Shown: positions 8,147 to 17,113 of the stretch, one piece after another
How the letters are laid out: every line of letters starts with the position of its first letter
How positions within the stretch are numbered: the first letter of the stretch is position 1
From: Candidatus Hydrogenedentota bacterium
GTDB lineage: Bacteria; Hydrogenedentota; Hydrogenedentia; Hydrogenedentales; JAEUWI01
Assembly: GCA_024280935.1 (NCBI GenBank)
Contig: JAJRPE010000155.1
Coordinates: forward strand, 1 to 35,032
Direction: 5' to 3'
DNA: 35,032 nt
The notes under the pieces: model-generated
What the model saw: only the letters and a program-made list of their open reading frames with translations
Database searches by the model: none
What the model was told of the DNA's origin: nothing
Program-made: the position numbers and the translations under genes

Positions 8147-11100
8147 ACCGGCTCCCAACACGATATCTCGCCCTACTGCTTCTCGTAGTGATGGCGGCCT
8201 TGCCAACGCATGCCCAGGATCCTGCCGAGGCAATGGCCCCAATCCTGGACCGGGGTTACATCGCCCATTGGCTCGTATGCGGACCCTTTACGCCCGATGT
8301 GCCCGGTGGTATTCTAGCGGCGATTCGCGATGATGCGGCTGTGCTCAGCGATAGGGACTTCATGGAGCTCGGCGGCGGTATTGCCCGGATGCGGCCCCGT
8401 CATCTGACGCGGATTCCACGGCCAGAGGGCGGCGATGAAGCGATATGGCAGCAGGCGGGCACGACCGGCCCCGAGCTGGATCTCGCTCCATTCTTTCCCG
8501 GCGAAGCCGTGGGTGTGGCCTACGCGGCCTTCTATGTGTCCTCGCCCAATCGGACGCGGCTTCTCCTTGATTTGGAGTCGCCCTTGGGCGTGCGCATCTG
8601 GGCCAATGGCTTTCCCGTGGCCGACTACGAAGCGGGGCCTTTCGATACGGTGGGCAAGGACCAGATTGCGGTGGGACTTCGTCGGGGCAGCAACCTGGTG
8701 ATCTTCGAGGTGCCCGGCGCGGACTATGCTGCCATGGCCCGCGCCAGGGGATTGAGTGTCGCCCAGCTCACGGCGGGGAGCATGGCCAACCGTCCCCGTC
8801 TGCGCAAGACGAGCGGCTTCGCCCTGTCGCTGAAACTGCACGAGACCAAGCCTTTGGGCGACAAGCTGGTCTACGTTCCGGTGTTGGAAGATGCGGGCAC
8901 CTTCTCTGGCTTTGTGGGCGATTTGAAGCAGGATGTCTTGCTTACGCTGAACAATCCCACAGAAGAAATTTCGGAGCCGGTGGAAGCGCTCATCGCCGTG
9001 CCCGGCATGCCTCTTCCGCAGTTGGTGGAGATTGAAGCGCTCAACGCCGGGGAAACCCGCCAGGTCTCCGTGGCCCTGCCGCTGAAAAGTAGCGGGGCCG
9101 GCAGTGGAATCACGGTGTCCGTCCGGTTGGTCAGTGGCGATGCTACCGCAGCTTTCACCGATACTGTGGTGCTGAATTCTGGCGCGGGCGAAAGCGGCGT
9201 GGTGCGGGTGATTACGGGCCACACCATGTCGGATTCCGATGCGCCCATGTCCGATGCCGACTATCTGAGCAGCGCAAAGCGGCAACTGTTTTTTTGGCGG
9301 CAATCCCCGGGCTACGGCTTTGATTTGGGCTATGCGTCCGCTTGGCACAAGCCCTTCGTGGCTTTTCCTGACTTGCGGGAAGATCTGAAACGGGCAACGC
9401 AGGAGGGTGCCGTTACGGTGCGGAGCGGCTACGCGCCCATCGACGAGCGGGTTGTTGGCGGAACCCTGCTCTGGCGCAACCTCCAACTGGGACTGCACAT
9501 GGCCGGAAGCCACCTCAATAGCACCACGCCGCACTACTTGGCGTGGGACGTGCCGGCCATCGCTCCCCAAACGGCCCAATTGCTTCGTTACACGCCCATC
9601 ACGGGCATGGTGAGCAATCTGGATACGCCGGGCCTCCATCCCTTGAGCCGCCTCTATGATCTTACGGGCAATACACGCTATCTTCGTCGCAAGCTGGTGG
9701 CCCAAGGCCCGGCCAATGTGGATGACCTCCGGGAAATGGTGGCCTTGCAGCGTCGTGAACTGCTCAACCAAGGCATAGCAACGGACGTCCTTGTGCTGGA
9801 AAATGTGGTGTCGCCCCCCGAACCTTTCTATCGTGGCAGCGTCGGGGATCTCGCCCGTGCCTACCCCCGCATTCGGCTGGACGACGGGGGCGCGGCGACC
9901 TTTTTCGAGGAACTCATGGGCTTGGGTGAAGGCGTTCAGATTGCCATTGCGCCCGTGGCGATTAATCTCAACCTGGGTCAACCGGGTGCGCTGCTGTCCA
10001 TGCCCCTGCTGCAACGGACCCATGGCGAGGTCGCCCGGCAATTGGAAGACGCGGAAACCCTGGCAACCTTGGCGAGCCTGCAGGGCGCGGTTTATCCCCA
10101 TGCGGCCATGGAATTTGCCTGGCGCCAGTTGCTCTATTACAGCACCCCGGCGCAGCTTGGCGTGCCTCGGGAGGAGGAAGAAGTGCTCGATGCTCTCGCC
10201 GGATACCGGGAGGTGGCCGAATGGACGGCGGACAGCATTCGGCGGAGCAGCGAGTTTTTGGCGGGTTCTATTGATACGGCGGGGAAGAGTCCCTTGAATC
10301 AGGGCGACTTTCAGGCCCTGGTCGTCTTCAATCCGTCAAGCGAGCGTGCCACGATTCCAGTAACGGCCCGGCTGCCAATCGAAGCACCCAGCGGCCTGGC
10401 CCTCGTCGACGAGGAGGGCACCGCAGTGTCCTTTATCGTTCGGTCCTACCAGGGTGCGCAGCTTATCGAGTTTGTTGCCGATGCACTGCCGCCCTTTGGC
10501 TACGCGACGTATTACGTGGGCGCAACAGGCCGCTTGCCCGCCCCGGTCGCTGGCGCGGACCTGCAAATCGAGAATGAGTACCTGGCGATTTTTGTGGACC
10601 CGGAGACTGGAGCGCTCCAGTCGATCTTGAACAAGAAAACCGGTGCCGAAGTGTCTGCGGGCCTCATGAACGAAATCCTGTTCCTTTCCGAAGATGAATC
10701 GGAGAATCGTGGGGGGACCGAGCTTTGGACACGTTCCGCCGGGGAGGACATGCCCACGCCGACAACGATCACGTCCGATCATTCGGCTTTCCGGGAACGG
10801 ATCTCCGTCATAACGCCGTTGGAATCTGGCTCGCTGGAACAGCACTACACCCTCTACGCGGGCGTGCCCTGGGTCTATTGCGAAACACTCCTCGATGGCG
10901 TCTCCCTGGCTGGAAAGGCAGCGGTCGCCTCCTTTCAGCTTCCCCACGAGGGTGCCAGCCTCTTGGTGGGGGAACGCTTCGGGGCCATGGTCGGCGCGCG
11001 GGGACAGGACGACTTTGTCTTAAAGACCCGTGGCGGAGAAAACGTGGGGGGGACCGTGCCCTATCCCGCCTATCAGTGGGCCGCCCTCAGCGCCAACGAT

Positions 11101-12951
11101 CTGATTCAGGTGGGCTCGGGCGGCGTGGTGCCCTGGGAACCTGCGATAATTGTCTATGGCCCGACCGCTGTGCTGGAGCGGGCCGCGCGTGATTTGCAGA
11201 AGGCCCTGATTGGCCGGGGCATTCCGAGCATTCTTCAGTCGGATGCGCCGGTGAAGCCCGACTTCCTCTGGACCGACAGTACGACGGAGCAAGACAGCAA
11301 CGCCTATCTGGCGTCGGGCTACCGGATGCGCATTGTGCTGGGGAGTCCCGACCAGAATCGATTTTGCGAAGGGTTGCTTGCCCAGTTGTCCGACGAGCGG
11401 GTGACCGAATACATCGAGCGGATTCCGGGCGGCGCGCGGCTGTTGCTCCACGATGAAAATGTTCCCGATGGCATGGCCCCCGTGCCCACCCTCATGCTTG
11501 GCGGACTTACGCCCTCCCAGAGCGCGGAGCTTGCCGATAGCCTTACGCGGGCCGTGCGCCTTGGCCAACGCTACTTGTTGCCGCCCTCAGCCTATGTGCC
11601 CAGTCGCATTCAGCAGGAAACGACCCAAGGTTGCGCCCTTCTTTTTTCGGATACCATGTCGGTGTCCCAGCAGCGCGATGGCCGATTGCTTCTGGGGCTG
11701 CAACATCGTACTCCCCTGGAGCGCCGTGACGGCGATGGAAGTCAGATGCTGACCCGCACGTCCTTTTCCTACGCCATCTTTCCCTTTCAGGACACGTGGC
11801 GGGATGCACAGGTTCCCGCAGCGGCGGCACGCTACGCCATCAAGCCGATTGTCGCCGTGACGGATATTCATCCCGGTGAACTGCCCACCCAACAGGCCTT
11901 TTTGGAGGTGGAACCCAGGGGACTTCGGGTGGCTGGATTGAAGCCTGCGGGCTTTCCCACGACCACCAACACACGCACGGCCTTTCACCCCCGTGATGGC
12001 TACAGCCTTCACGCGTGGGAGCCGACGGGACAGCGTTGGTCGGGCGTTCTGCGCAGCAGCAGCAACATCGCGGAAGCACGCACGGCGGATGTGCTCGAAT
12101 TGCCCCAGACCCCGTGGTCTGTTTCTGGTGCGGAGGTCGAGCTCGAAGTTGATGGATTTCAGTTCTTGCCGCTCTGGTTTCTTCCAACGGTTGCCAAGCC
12201 CCTGGATGGAATCGCGCGGTTGGGCCGGGAAACGGACCCTTATGGCGTGCTGGAGACGCGGTATTGGGACGAGAGGCGCGGTGCGGCTCCCTTGCGGAAA
12301 ATGCCGATTGGCTTGCTGCTGCGCGGTGCCCTGGCCGGAGAATCGCCCGCCATCGAGGTGGTGCTGAGCAACCACACGACCGACCGCACGGTGCAGGGTT
12401 CCGTCACGCTGGAGGTGACATCCGGGTTGAGCTTTGGGCCCCAGAGTTTTTATTACAATCTCGGGCCCGGTCAAAAACATGTAGAGCCAGTCCAGATGGC
12501 CCGCACCCCTGGCATGGACGGGGAAATGGCCGTGGTTGCCGAGACTAAATTTGAAGGCCAGGTCTATCGCGATGTCCTCATGACCAACGAAGCGCCCTAT
12601 CTGATGGAGACCAGTCGGAATGGTGCCCAGCTTCGGGTGAATATCCGAAACGACAGCAGCGTGTATGGCAAAGGCTATTTGGATGTAATCGTGGCACCGG
12701 CGCACTGGCCCGAGCTTGCTAAGTTCCCCGAGTTGTCCATTGCACCACGCAGGGCGGCGGTGTCCATCCCGCCCTATAAGTCGCAAAGCATCGTGTTTGC
12801 CCTGTCCGAGCCGGATGTCGACCTGCCCGTCGTGGTAAAGCTGGCGGCCAATGGGATGGTTCAATACCAGCGAATAACGGAATCAACACCGGCAGCAGGG
12901 GAGGAAGTCACAGGAGCAGACGCCCCCGTGCCGCCACCGCCCAGAAGATAA
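8143..12951 (+). CDS. Large secreted GH38 (alpha-mannosidase)-related protein
   Basis: Signal peptide. GH38-like blocks include PIDERVVGGTLLWRNLQLGLH, YLAWDVPAIAPQTAQLL, AWRQLLYYSTPAQLG...EVLDALAGYREVAEWTADSI, QALVVFNPSSERATIPV and ENEYLAIFVDPETGALQSILNKKTGAEV. Confidence 0.8.
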   Translation: MNRLPTRYLALLLLVVMAALPTHAQDPAEAMAPILDRGYIAHWLVCGPFTPDVPGGILAAIRDDAAVLSDRDFMELGGGIARMRPRHLTRIPRPEGGDEAIWQQAGTTGPELDLAPFFPGEAVGVAYAAFYVSSPNRTRLLLDLESPLGVRIWANGFPVADYEAGPFDTVGKDQIAVGLRRGSNLVIFEVPGADYAAMARARGLSVAQLTAGSMANRPRLRKTSGFALSLKLHETKPLGDKLVYVPVLEDAGTFSGFVGDLKQDVLLTLNNPTEEISEPVEALIAVPGMPLPQLVEIEALNAGETRQVSVALPLKSSGAGSGITVSVRLVSGDATAAFTDTVVLNSGAGESGVVRVITGHTMSDSDAPMSDADYLSSAKRQLFFWRQSPGYGFDLGYASAWHKPFVAFPDLREDLKRATQEGAVTVRSGYAPIDERVVGGTLLWRNLQLGLHMAGSHLNSTTPHYLAWDVPAIAPQTAQLLRYTPITGMVSNLDTPGLHPLSRLYDLTGNTRYLRRKLVAQGPANVDDLREMVALQRRELLNQGIATDVLVLENVVSPPEPFYRGSVGDLARAYPRIRLDDGGAATFFEELMGLGEGVQIAIAPVAINLNLGQPGALLSMPLLQRTHGEVARQLEDAETLATLASLQGAVYPHAAMEFAWRQLLYYSTPAQLGVPREEEEVLDALAGYREVAEWTADSIRRSSEFLAGSIDTAGKSPLNQGDFQALVVFNPSSERATIPVTARLPIEAPSGLALVDEEGTAVSFIVRSYQGAQLIEFVADALPPFGYATYYVGATGRLPAPVAGADLQIENEYLAIFVDPETGALQSILNKKTGAEVSAGLMNEILFLSEDESENRGGTELWTRSAGEDMPTPTTITSDHSAFRERISVITPLESGSLEQHYTLYAGVPWVYCETLLDGVSLAGKAAVASFQLPHEGASLLVGERFGAMVGARGQDDFVLKTRGGENVGGTVPYPAYQWAALSANDLIQVGSGGVVPWEPAIIVYGPTAVLERAARDLQKALIGRGIPSILQSDAPVKPDFLWTDSTTEQDSNAYLASGYRMRIVLGSPDQNRFCEGLLAQLSDERVTEYIERIPGGARLLLHDENVPDGMAPVPTLMLGGLTPSQSAELADSLTRAVRLGQRYLLPPSAYVPSRIQQETTQGCALLFSDTMSVSQQRDGRLLLGLQHRTPLERRDGDGSQMLTRTSFSYAIFPFQDTWRDAQVPAAAARYAIKPIVAVTDIHPGELPTQQAFLEVEPRGLRVAGLKPAGFPTTTNTRTAFHPRDGYSLHAWEPTGQRWSGVLRSSSNIAEARTADVLELPQTPWSVSGAEVELEVDGFQFLPLWFLPTVAKPLDGIARLGRETDPYGVLETRYWDERRGAAPLRKMPIGLLLRGALAGESPAIEVVLSNHTTDRTVQGSVTLEVTSGLSFGPQSFYYNLGPGQKHVEPVQMARTPGMDGEMAVVAETKFEGQVYRDVLMTNEAPYLMETSRNGAQLRVNIRNDSSVYGKGYLDVIVAPAHWPELAKFPELSIAPRRAAVSIPPYKSQSIVFALSEPDVDLPVVVKLAANGMVQYQRITESTPAAGEEVTGADAPVPPPPRR

Positions 12952-12962
12952 ATTTAATTTGC

Positions 12963-13209
12963 ACCACGAATGGACTTGGGGTGCCGTTGGCCGAGACCAA
13001 GAATGTTTTTCACCACGAAGAGCGTAGAATGTAGGACATCCGTCCCGGTTGTCACAGGCCGTTTACGGCCTCCTCCCACTTGGGAATCTGACAGCAGAGA
13101 CGGTCGCCCTACATATTTTGTCAGTATGACTACTCTTTGGGCTCTCTGCGTTTTTTGTGGTCAATAATTTTGTGTCATTAATTCGTGTTCATTGGTGTCC
13201 ATTCGTGGT
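12963..13209. repeat. Outer ACCACGAATGGAC inverted-repeat element
   Basis: ACCACGAATGGAC (12963-12975) is the exact reverse complement of GTCCATTCGTGGT (13197-13209). The interior includes CACCACGAAGAGC and CTCTGCGTTTTTTGTGGTC. Confidence 0.75.
13026..13112. repeat. Family-C repeat (AGAATGTAGGA...CCGTCCCGG...TGTCACAGGCCG)
   Basis: The 44 nt at 13026-13069 match 27642-27685 with 5 differences. Inverted end near GAGACGGTCGCCCTACAT. Confidence 0.8.
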
Positions 13210-13306
13210 CAAAATTTTCCCATGGTGGGATGCGCCTTTCGGGCGGTAAAATAACAATCCGCCTGAAAACCTGTCACGACTCTCGCTATACGGAGTGCTA
13301 GCAAAC

Positions 13307-14203
13307 ATGGATATCAAAGGCATTGCCCTCTACCTGGGCCTTAGTTTCTCGCTCGTTTTCGTACTGTGTTTCGTGCTTATTTCCCAAGGGGCCATCGAAT
13401 TCCAATCCCCGAATCTTTTTCAATACCTCGCCCAAGTGGCCCTCATGGGGATTCCTGCCGTATCGGCGTTGCTCGCCGGGTTTCTTGTTCTCGCAAAGAC
13501 ACCGGCGGATCCGACACGACTCTGGCCCATCCCCCTGCCGGGCCTGTTGCGCGTGCTCGCAATGCCCATCGCGGTTTTTGCCGTGGCCTACGGTTTGGCG
13601 GCGCTCCTCGGCCTCAGCCATCCGCAATGGAATTTGGCAGGGCTACTGAATGAAGTCGAATCCGTTTCGCCCCGCCCTTTGGATCCCGACGTTAGGGCCA
13701 TCGCGCCCTACGTTGTTTTTCTGTCCTACCCGTTCCTGAGCGTGGGACTCGCGGCCCTCTTCGCCGTCGTCGCCGTGGCATCGGAATTCGGCTGGCGCGG
13801 CTTCCTCTTGCCCCGCCTTATGCCCCTTGGTGCTTTGCCCGCCTACGTGATTGTTGGTGTTTTCTGGGGACTCTGGTTCTTCCCCTTCCTCTACGGATGG
13901 CACCGGGAGATCGGGGACTTCGACGGTATGGCGGGCACCCAATTGCGGTTTGTGGCTCTGGGTGTTGTGTTGAGCGTGGTGCTCGGTCAGATAAAGAACC
14001 GAACACAACACCTGGGACTCTGCGCCCTCGCGCTGGGCGGTTTTGCGGCCCAAGCCTCCGGCCTCTGGGAACACCTATTCCAACAGTCCACCCCCCCTTG
14101 GACGGGACCCCTCGGCTGGATTATCATCGGGTGTGTGGGAGTGAGCGCCTTGCTGCCAGGGTTGTGGTCTGGGGCAAAGCCTCGCTCCATTGATGTTGTA
14201 TAG
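13307..14203 (+). CDS. CPBP (CAAX/Abi-type) family-like intramembrane protein
   Basis: Multi-TM protein. SEFGWRGFLLPRL resembles the CPBP EExxxR block and FWGLWFFPFLYG resembles the FxxxH block. ATG 13307 preferred over GTG 13295. Confidence 0.7.
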   Translation: MDIKGIALYLGLSFSLVFVLCFVLISQGAIEFQSPNLFQYLAQVALMGIPAVSALLAGFLVLAKTPADPTRLWPIPLPGLLRVLAMPIAVFAVAYGLAALLGLSHPQWNLAGLLNEVESVSPRPLDPDVRAIAPYVVFLSYPFLSVGLAALFAVVAVASEFGWRGFLLPRLMPLGALPAYVIVGVFWGLWFFPFLYGWHREIGDFDGMAGTQLRFVALGVVLSVVLGQIKNRTQHLGLCALALGGFAAQASGLWEHLFQQSTPPWTGPLGWIIIGCVGVSALLPGLWSGAKPRSIDVV

Positions 14204-14471
14204 GTGTGGTGTCTGCATCTCAGGGACTGACGCAGCCACACCCCTGTTGCAGTAACGATGCCACCTCGAATCTTCCCGTGCGATTCGGAAAAACAAGAAG
14301 CTCTTAGATGGCTGTGGATGTCCCTTGTGGCGATGATAGACCGCAGCCAACTCCCCCAACAGCGGGACAGCCACGGCCATTTACGGTGTCCTGTTCGGGC
14401 CGCTACAAACACAATAGCGATGTCGAATCAGCCTACTGCGCCGCCGTTTGGCCGCGTCAGTCCCTGGATGT

Positions 14472-15533
14472 TTATTTCGGAATAAAACTCGTGTTGGCTT
14501 TCAGGCCCTGTATCCACGTGGCGATTAGCTTGGAGGCGTTCTCCACGTCTTTCAGCGAGACCAGTTCCACGGGCGTGTGCATGTAGCGGTTGGGAATCCC
14601 GATGAGGGCGGTGGCAACACCGCCGCGGCTCAATTGCATAGCGTTGGCATCGGTGCCGGTGCCCCGGGGTGCGGCGAGGGGTTGGAGGGGGATTTTCGCT
14701 TTCCTGGCGGCATCCAGGATGCCTTTGTGGACCACGGGGTTGATGTTGGGTCCACGGCTGATGATGGGGCCGTCTCCGATGGCCGTTTCGCCGTAGCGGC
14801 TGCCTTCGCCACGGGGATGATCGGGGGCCCAGGCGACATCCACCGCAAGACCCGCGTGGGGATTGCAGCCGTGGCTGCTGGTGGTCGCGCCGCGCAGTCC
14901 GATTTCTTCCTGCACCGTGGTAACGCAATAGAGCGCCACGTTAATCTTTTTTCGGGCCAGCAGGCGCACCGCTTCCATGATGACGAAGGCACCCACGCGG
15001 TCATCCAGCGCACGGGCGACGACCATGTCGTTGCGTAGCTCCTGGTAGCCAACCGCGATGGTAATGGGATCGGCGATGCCCACTACCTTCTCCGCGTCCT
15101 TTTTGTCCTTTGCGCCAATGTCGATCCACATCTCGTGCATTTCGAGGGCCTTGTTGCGGTCCTTCGCGGGGGTGAGGTGGATGGCTTTTCGACCGATAAC
15201 GCCGGGGACAGGGCCACCCTTGCCGTGGACCGTAACGCGCTGTCCGCCGAGAACCGCGCTATCCACGCCGCCGATGGGCACGAAGCCGAGGAAGCCGTCC
15301 TTGTCGATGGTGTTGACCATGAGTCCGATTTCATCGACATGGCCCGCAAGCATGATGCGGAGGTCGGCCTTCTTGTTAATGACGTGGTATTGGTTGCCGT
15401 GGACGTCCTTGTAAATCTCGTCCGCGTAGGGCTCCATATATTTTTTACAGACCCGTTGTATTTTTTCCTCAAATCCAGAGGGACTCGGGGTGCTGAGTAG
15501 TTTTTTCAGGAAATCGAGGGACTCTTTTCGCAT
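14472..15533 (-). CDS. M42 family metallopeptidase (glutamyl aminopeptidase/endoglucanase family)
   Basis: LLSTPSPSGFEEKIQ, MLAGHVDEIGLMV, ALDDRVGAFVIMEA, VQEEIGLRGATTSSH and GGVATALIGIPNRYMHTPVE are canonical M42 blocks. Confidence 0.95.
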   Translation of the reverse strand: MRKESLDFLKKLLSTPSPSGFEEKIQRVCKKYMEPYADEIYKDVHGNQYHVINKKADLRIMLAGHVDEIGLMVNTIDKDGFLGFVPIGGVDSAVLGGQRVTVHGKGGPVPGVIGRKAIHLTPAKDRNKALEMHEMWIDIGAKDKKDAEKVVGIADPITIAVGYQELRNDMVVARALDDRVGAFVIMEAVRLLARKKINVALYCVTTVQEEIGLRGATTSSHGCNPHAGLAVDVAWAPDHPRGEGSRYGETAIGDGPIISRGPNINPVVHKGILDAARKAKIPLQPLAAPRGTGTDANAMQLSRGGVATALIGIPNRYMHTPVELVSLKDVENASKLIATWIQGLKANTSFIPK

Positions 15534-15641
15534 GGGTAATTATCCTTCCGAGGTTAGGGGCGCTATGATACCTGATCAGGACGGAATGTTGGGAATTTCG
15601 AGTTTGTGGGCATACCGTAGGGTCAAAACGGGAGTAGGACT

Positions 15642-15742
15642 ATTGGGAGCGCAGGCGGCCCGCCTGCATAGTGCAACGAAGTTGCACGAAAAACGTCGCA
15701 CGCTCTGTTGTGCGATGCGGTCGAGACGCCTACGCTCCCAAT
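15642..15742. repeat. Multi-branched palindromic element between the M42 paralogs
   Basis: ATTGGGAGCGCAGGCG (15642-15657) is inverted at 15727-15742 with 1 mismatch. Internal hairpins are GCAGGCGgccCGCCTGC, GTGCAACgaaGTTGCAC and TCGCACgctctgttGTGCGA. Confidence 0.9.
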
Positions 15743-16791
15743 CAGCGGGGCGTGTAATCCACGTCGTTTTTGCATTGCACAACCCACGCGGTGAGCAGGT
15801 CGATACAGTGCTGCACATCGTGCAGACAAATCATCTCAACGGCGGTGTGCATATAGCGGTTTGGGATGCCTATGTCTATGACAGCCACCCCGTCGTGGGC
15901 GAGTTGGAGGGCACCCGCGTCGGTGCCGTCGGCGTCGGGTTCGGCGCGAACCTGGGTCGGTATGTGGGCGCGTTGCGCCACATCCTTGAATTCTGAGAGT
16001 AGCCGGGGGTTGACACCGGGGCCATGGGCAAGGATAGGGCCTTTTGAGAGGCCGGTATCGCCCCACCGTTCGGGTTCGCCATCCGGGTGGTCGGTGGCGA
16101 AGTTGACATCAAGATTCACCGCGACATGGGGTGCGCACTGGTAACTGCTGGTGGTGGCGCCCCGCAGCCCGATCTCTTCCTGGACCGTTGTAACGCCGAT
16201 TATATCCACCGCGAGTTTTCGCCGCGCCAGCCGCCGCATGCTTTCCATCAGGATAAACACGCCAATGCGATTGTCCAGCCCACGGGCAGCAACACGGTCA
16301 TTGCGCAGCCACGTCACCGGCGTGTCGAGGGTTAGGGTGTCACCGATATGGACGAGGCGTTCCGCTTCTTTCTTGTTGCGTGCTCCAATATCAATCCAGA
16401 GCGTATCAATAGACAGGGCCGTGTCGCTATCCTCTTTCGATTGGAGATGGATAGCCCGCCGACCGATGACACCGGGCACCTTTCCTGTTCGCACCCGTTG
16501 TCCACTCAGTGTGCTGGGGTCCACGCCGCCAATACCCGTGACACGCAAGAAACCTTCCTTGTCAATGCCTTGAACCATGAGTCCAATTTCGTCGGCATGG
16601 GCGCAGAGCATGATGCGCCGGGGATGGCCTGCTGCCAAGGGGTAGTATTGGTTGCCGTGAACATCGCGGGTGATGGTCCCCACCTGGTCCTCAAGATAGC
16701 GAGCACACAGGTCCTGAAGCGCTGTCTCCGCGCCCGAAGGACTGGGCGTCTGAAGCAGCGTCTCGAGTCGTTTTCGAGTTGGCCCGTTCAT
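15742..16791 (-). CDS. M42 family metallopeptidase, second paralog
   Basis: LLQTPSPSGAETALQ, MLCAHADEIGLMV, GLDNRIGVFILMES, VQEEIGLRGATTSSY and IDIGIPNRYMHTAVEMICLHDV. Confidence 0.95.
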   Translation of the reverse strand: MNGPTRKRLETLLQTPSPSGAETALQDLCARYLEDQVGTITRDVHGNQYYPLAAGHPRRIMLCAHADEIGLMVQGIDKEGFLRVTGIGGVDPSTLSGQRVRTGKVPGVIGRRAIHLQSKEDSDTALSIDTLWIDIGARNKKEAERLVHIGDTLTLDTPVTWLRNDRVAARGLDNRIGVFILMESMRRLARRKLAVDIIGVTTVQEEIGLRGATTSSYQCAPHVAVNLDVNFATDHPDGEPERWGDTGLSKGPILAHGPGVNPRLLSEFKDVAQRAHIPTQVRAEPDADGTDAGALQLAHDGVAVIDIGIPNRYMHTAVEMICLHDVQHCIDLLTAWVVQCKNDVDYTPR

Positions 16792-17113
16792 TTCGTCAGC
16801 TTTCGCGACATGCGCCCCGTTGTTTTCTCTCGGTTCTCGGATGGTGGGGCATCACAGTCCGCCGGACTTGCCATTTACGAGGCTTTCCTTCGCTTCGATC
16901 TTGGATTCCGAAACGGTATCGATAACGGTGCTGGCGGTGCCGGGTGTGCGCGATACGGTTTTTACATGCTTCATGGGCGACCCTTTCATACAACGGTTTG
17001 AATGATGCCGGTTGCGTTTCTTCTCGTTACTTGGATAGTATCACTGATAGCCCCGCTTGTTTCTACAACGGGCTGCCGGGTCGAACGTTTGTGGGAAAGG
17101 TGCTCGAAGACCA

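Noticed and set aside
8314-10101. 595-aa minus-strand ORF
   Set aside because: Antisense to the GH38-related CDS, with low-complexity His/Arg/Gly-rich composition typical of the antisense frame of GC-rich genes.
11587-12864. 425-aa minus-strand ORF
   Set aside because: Antisense shadow of the GH38-related CDS with no recognisable domain.
15490-15996. 168-aa plus-strand ORF including GAQAARLHSATKLHEKR
   Set aside because: Translation of the palindromic element plus antisense of an M42 gene.
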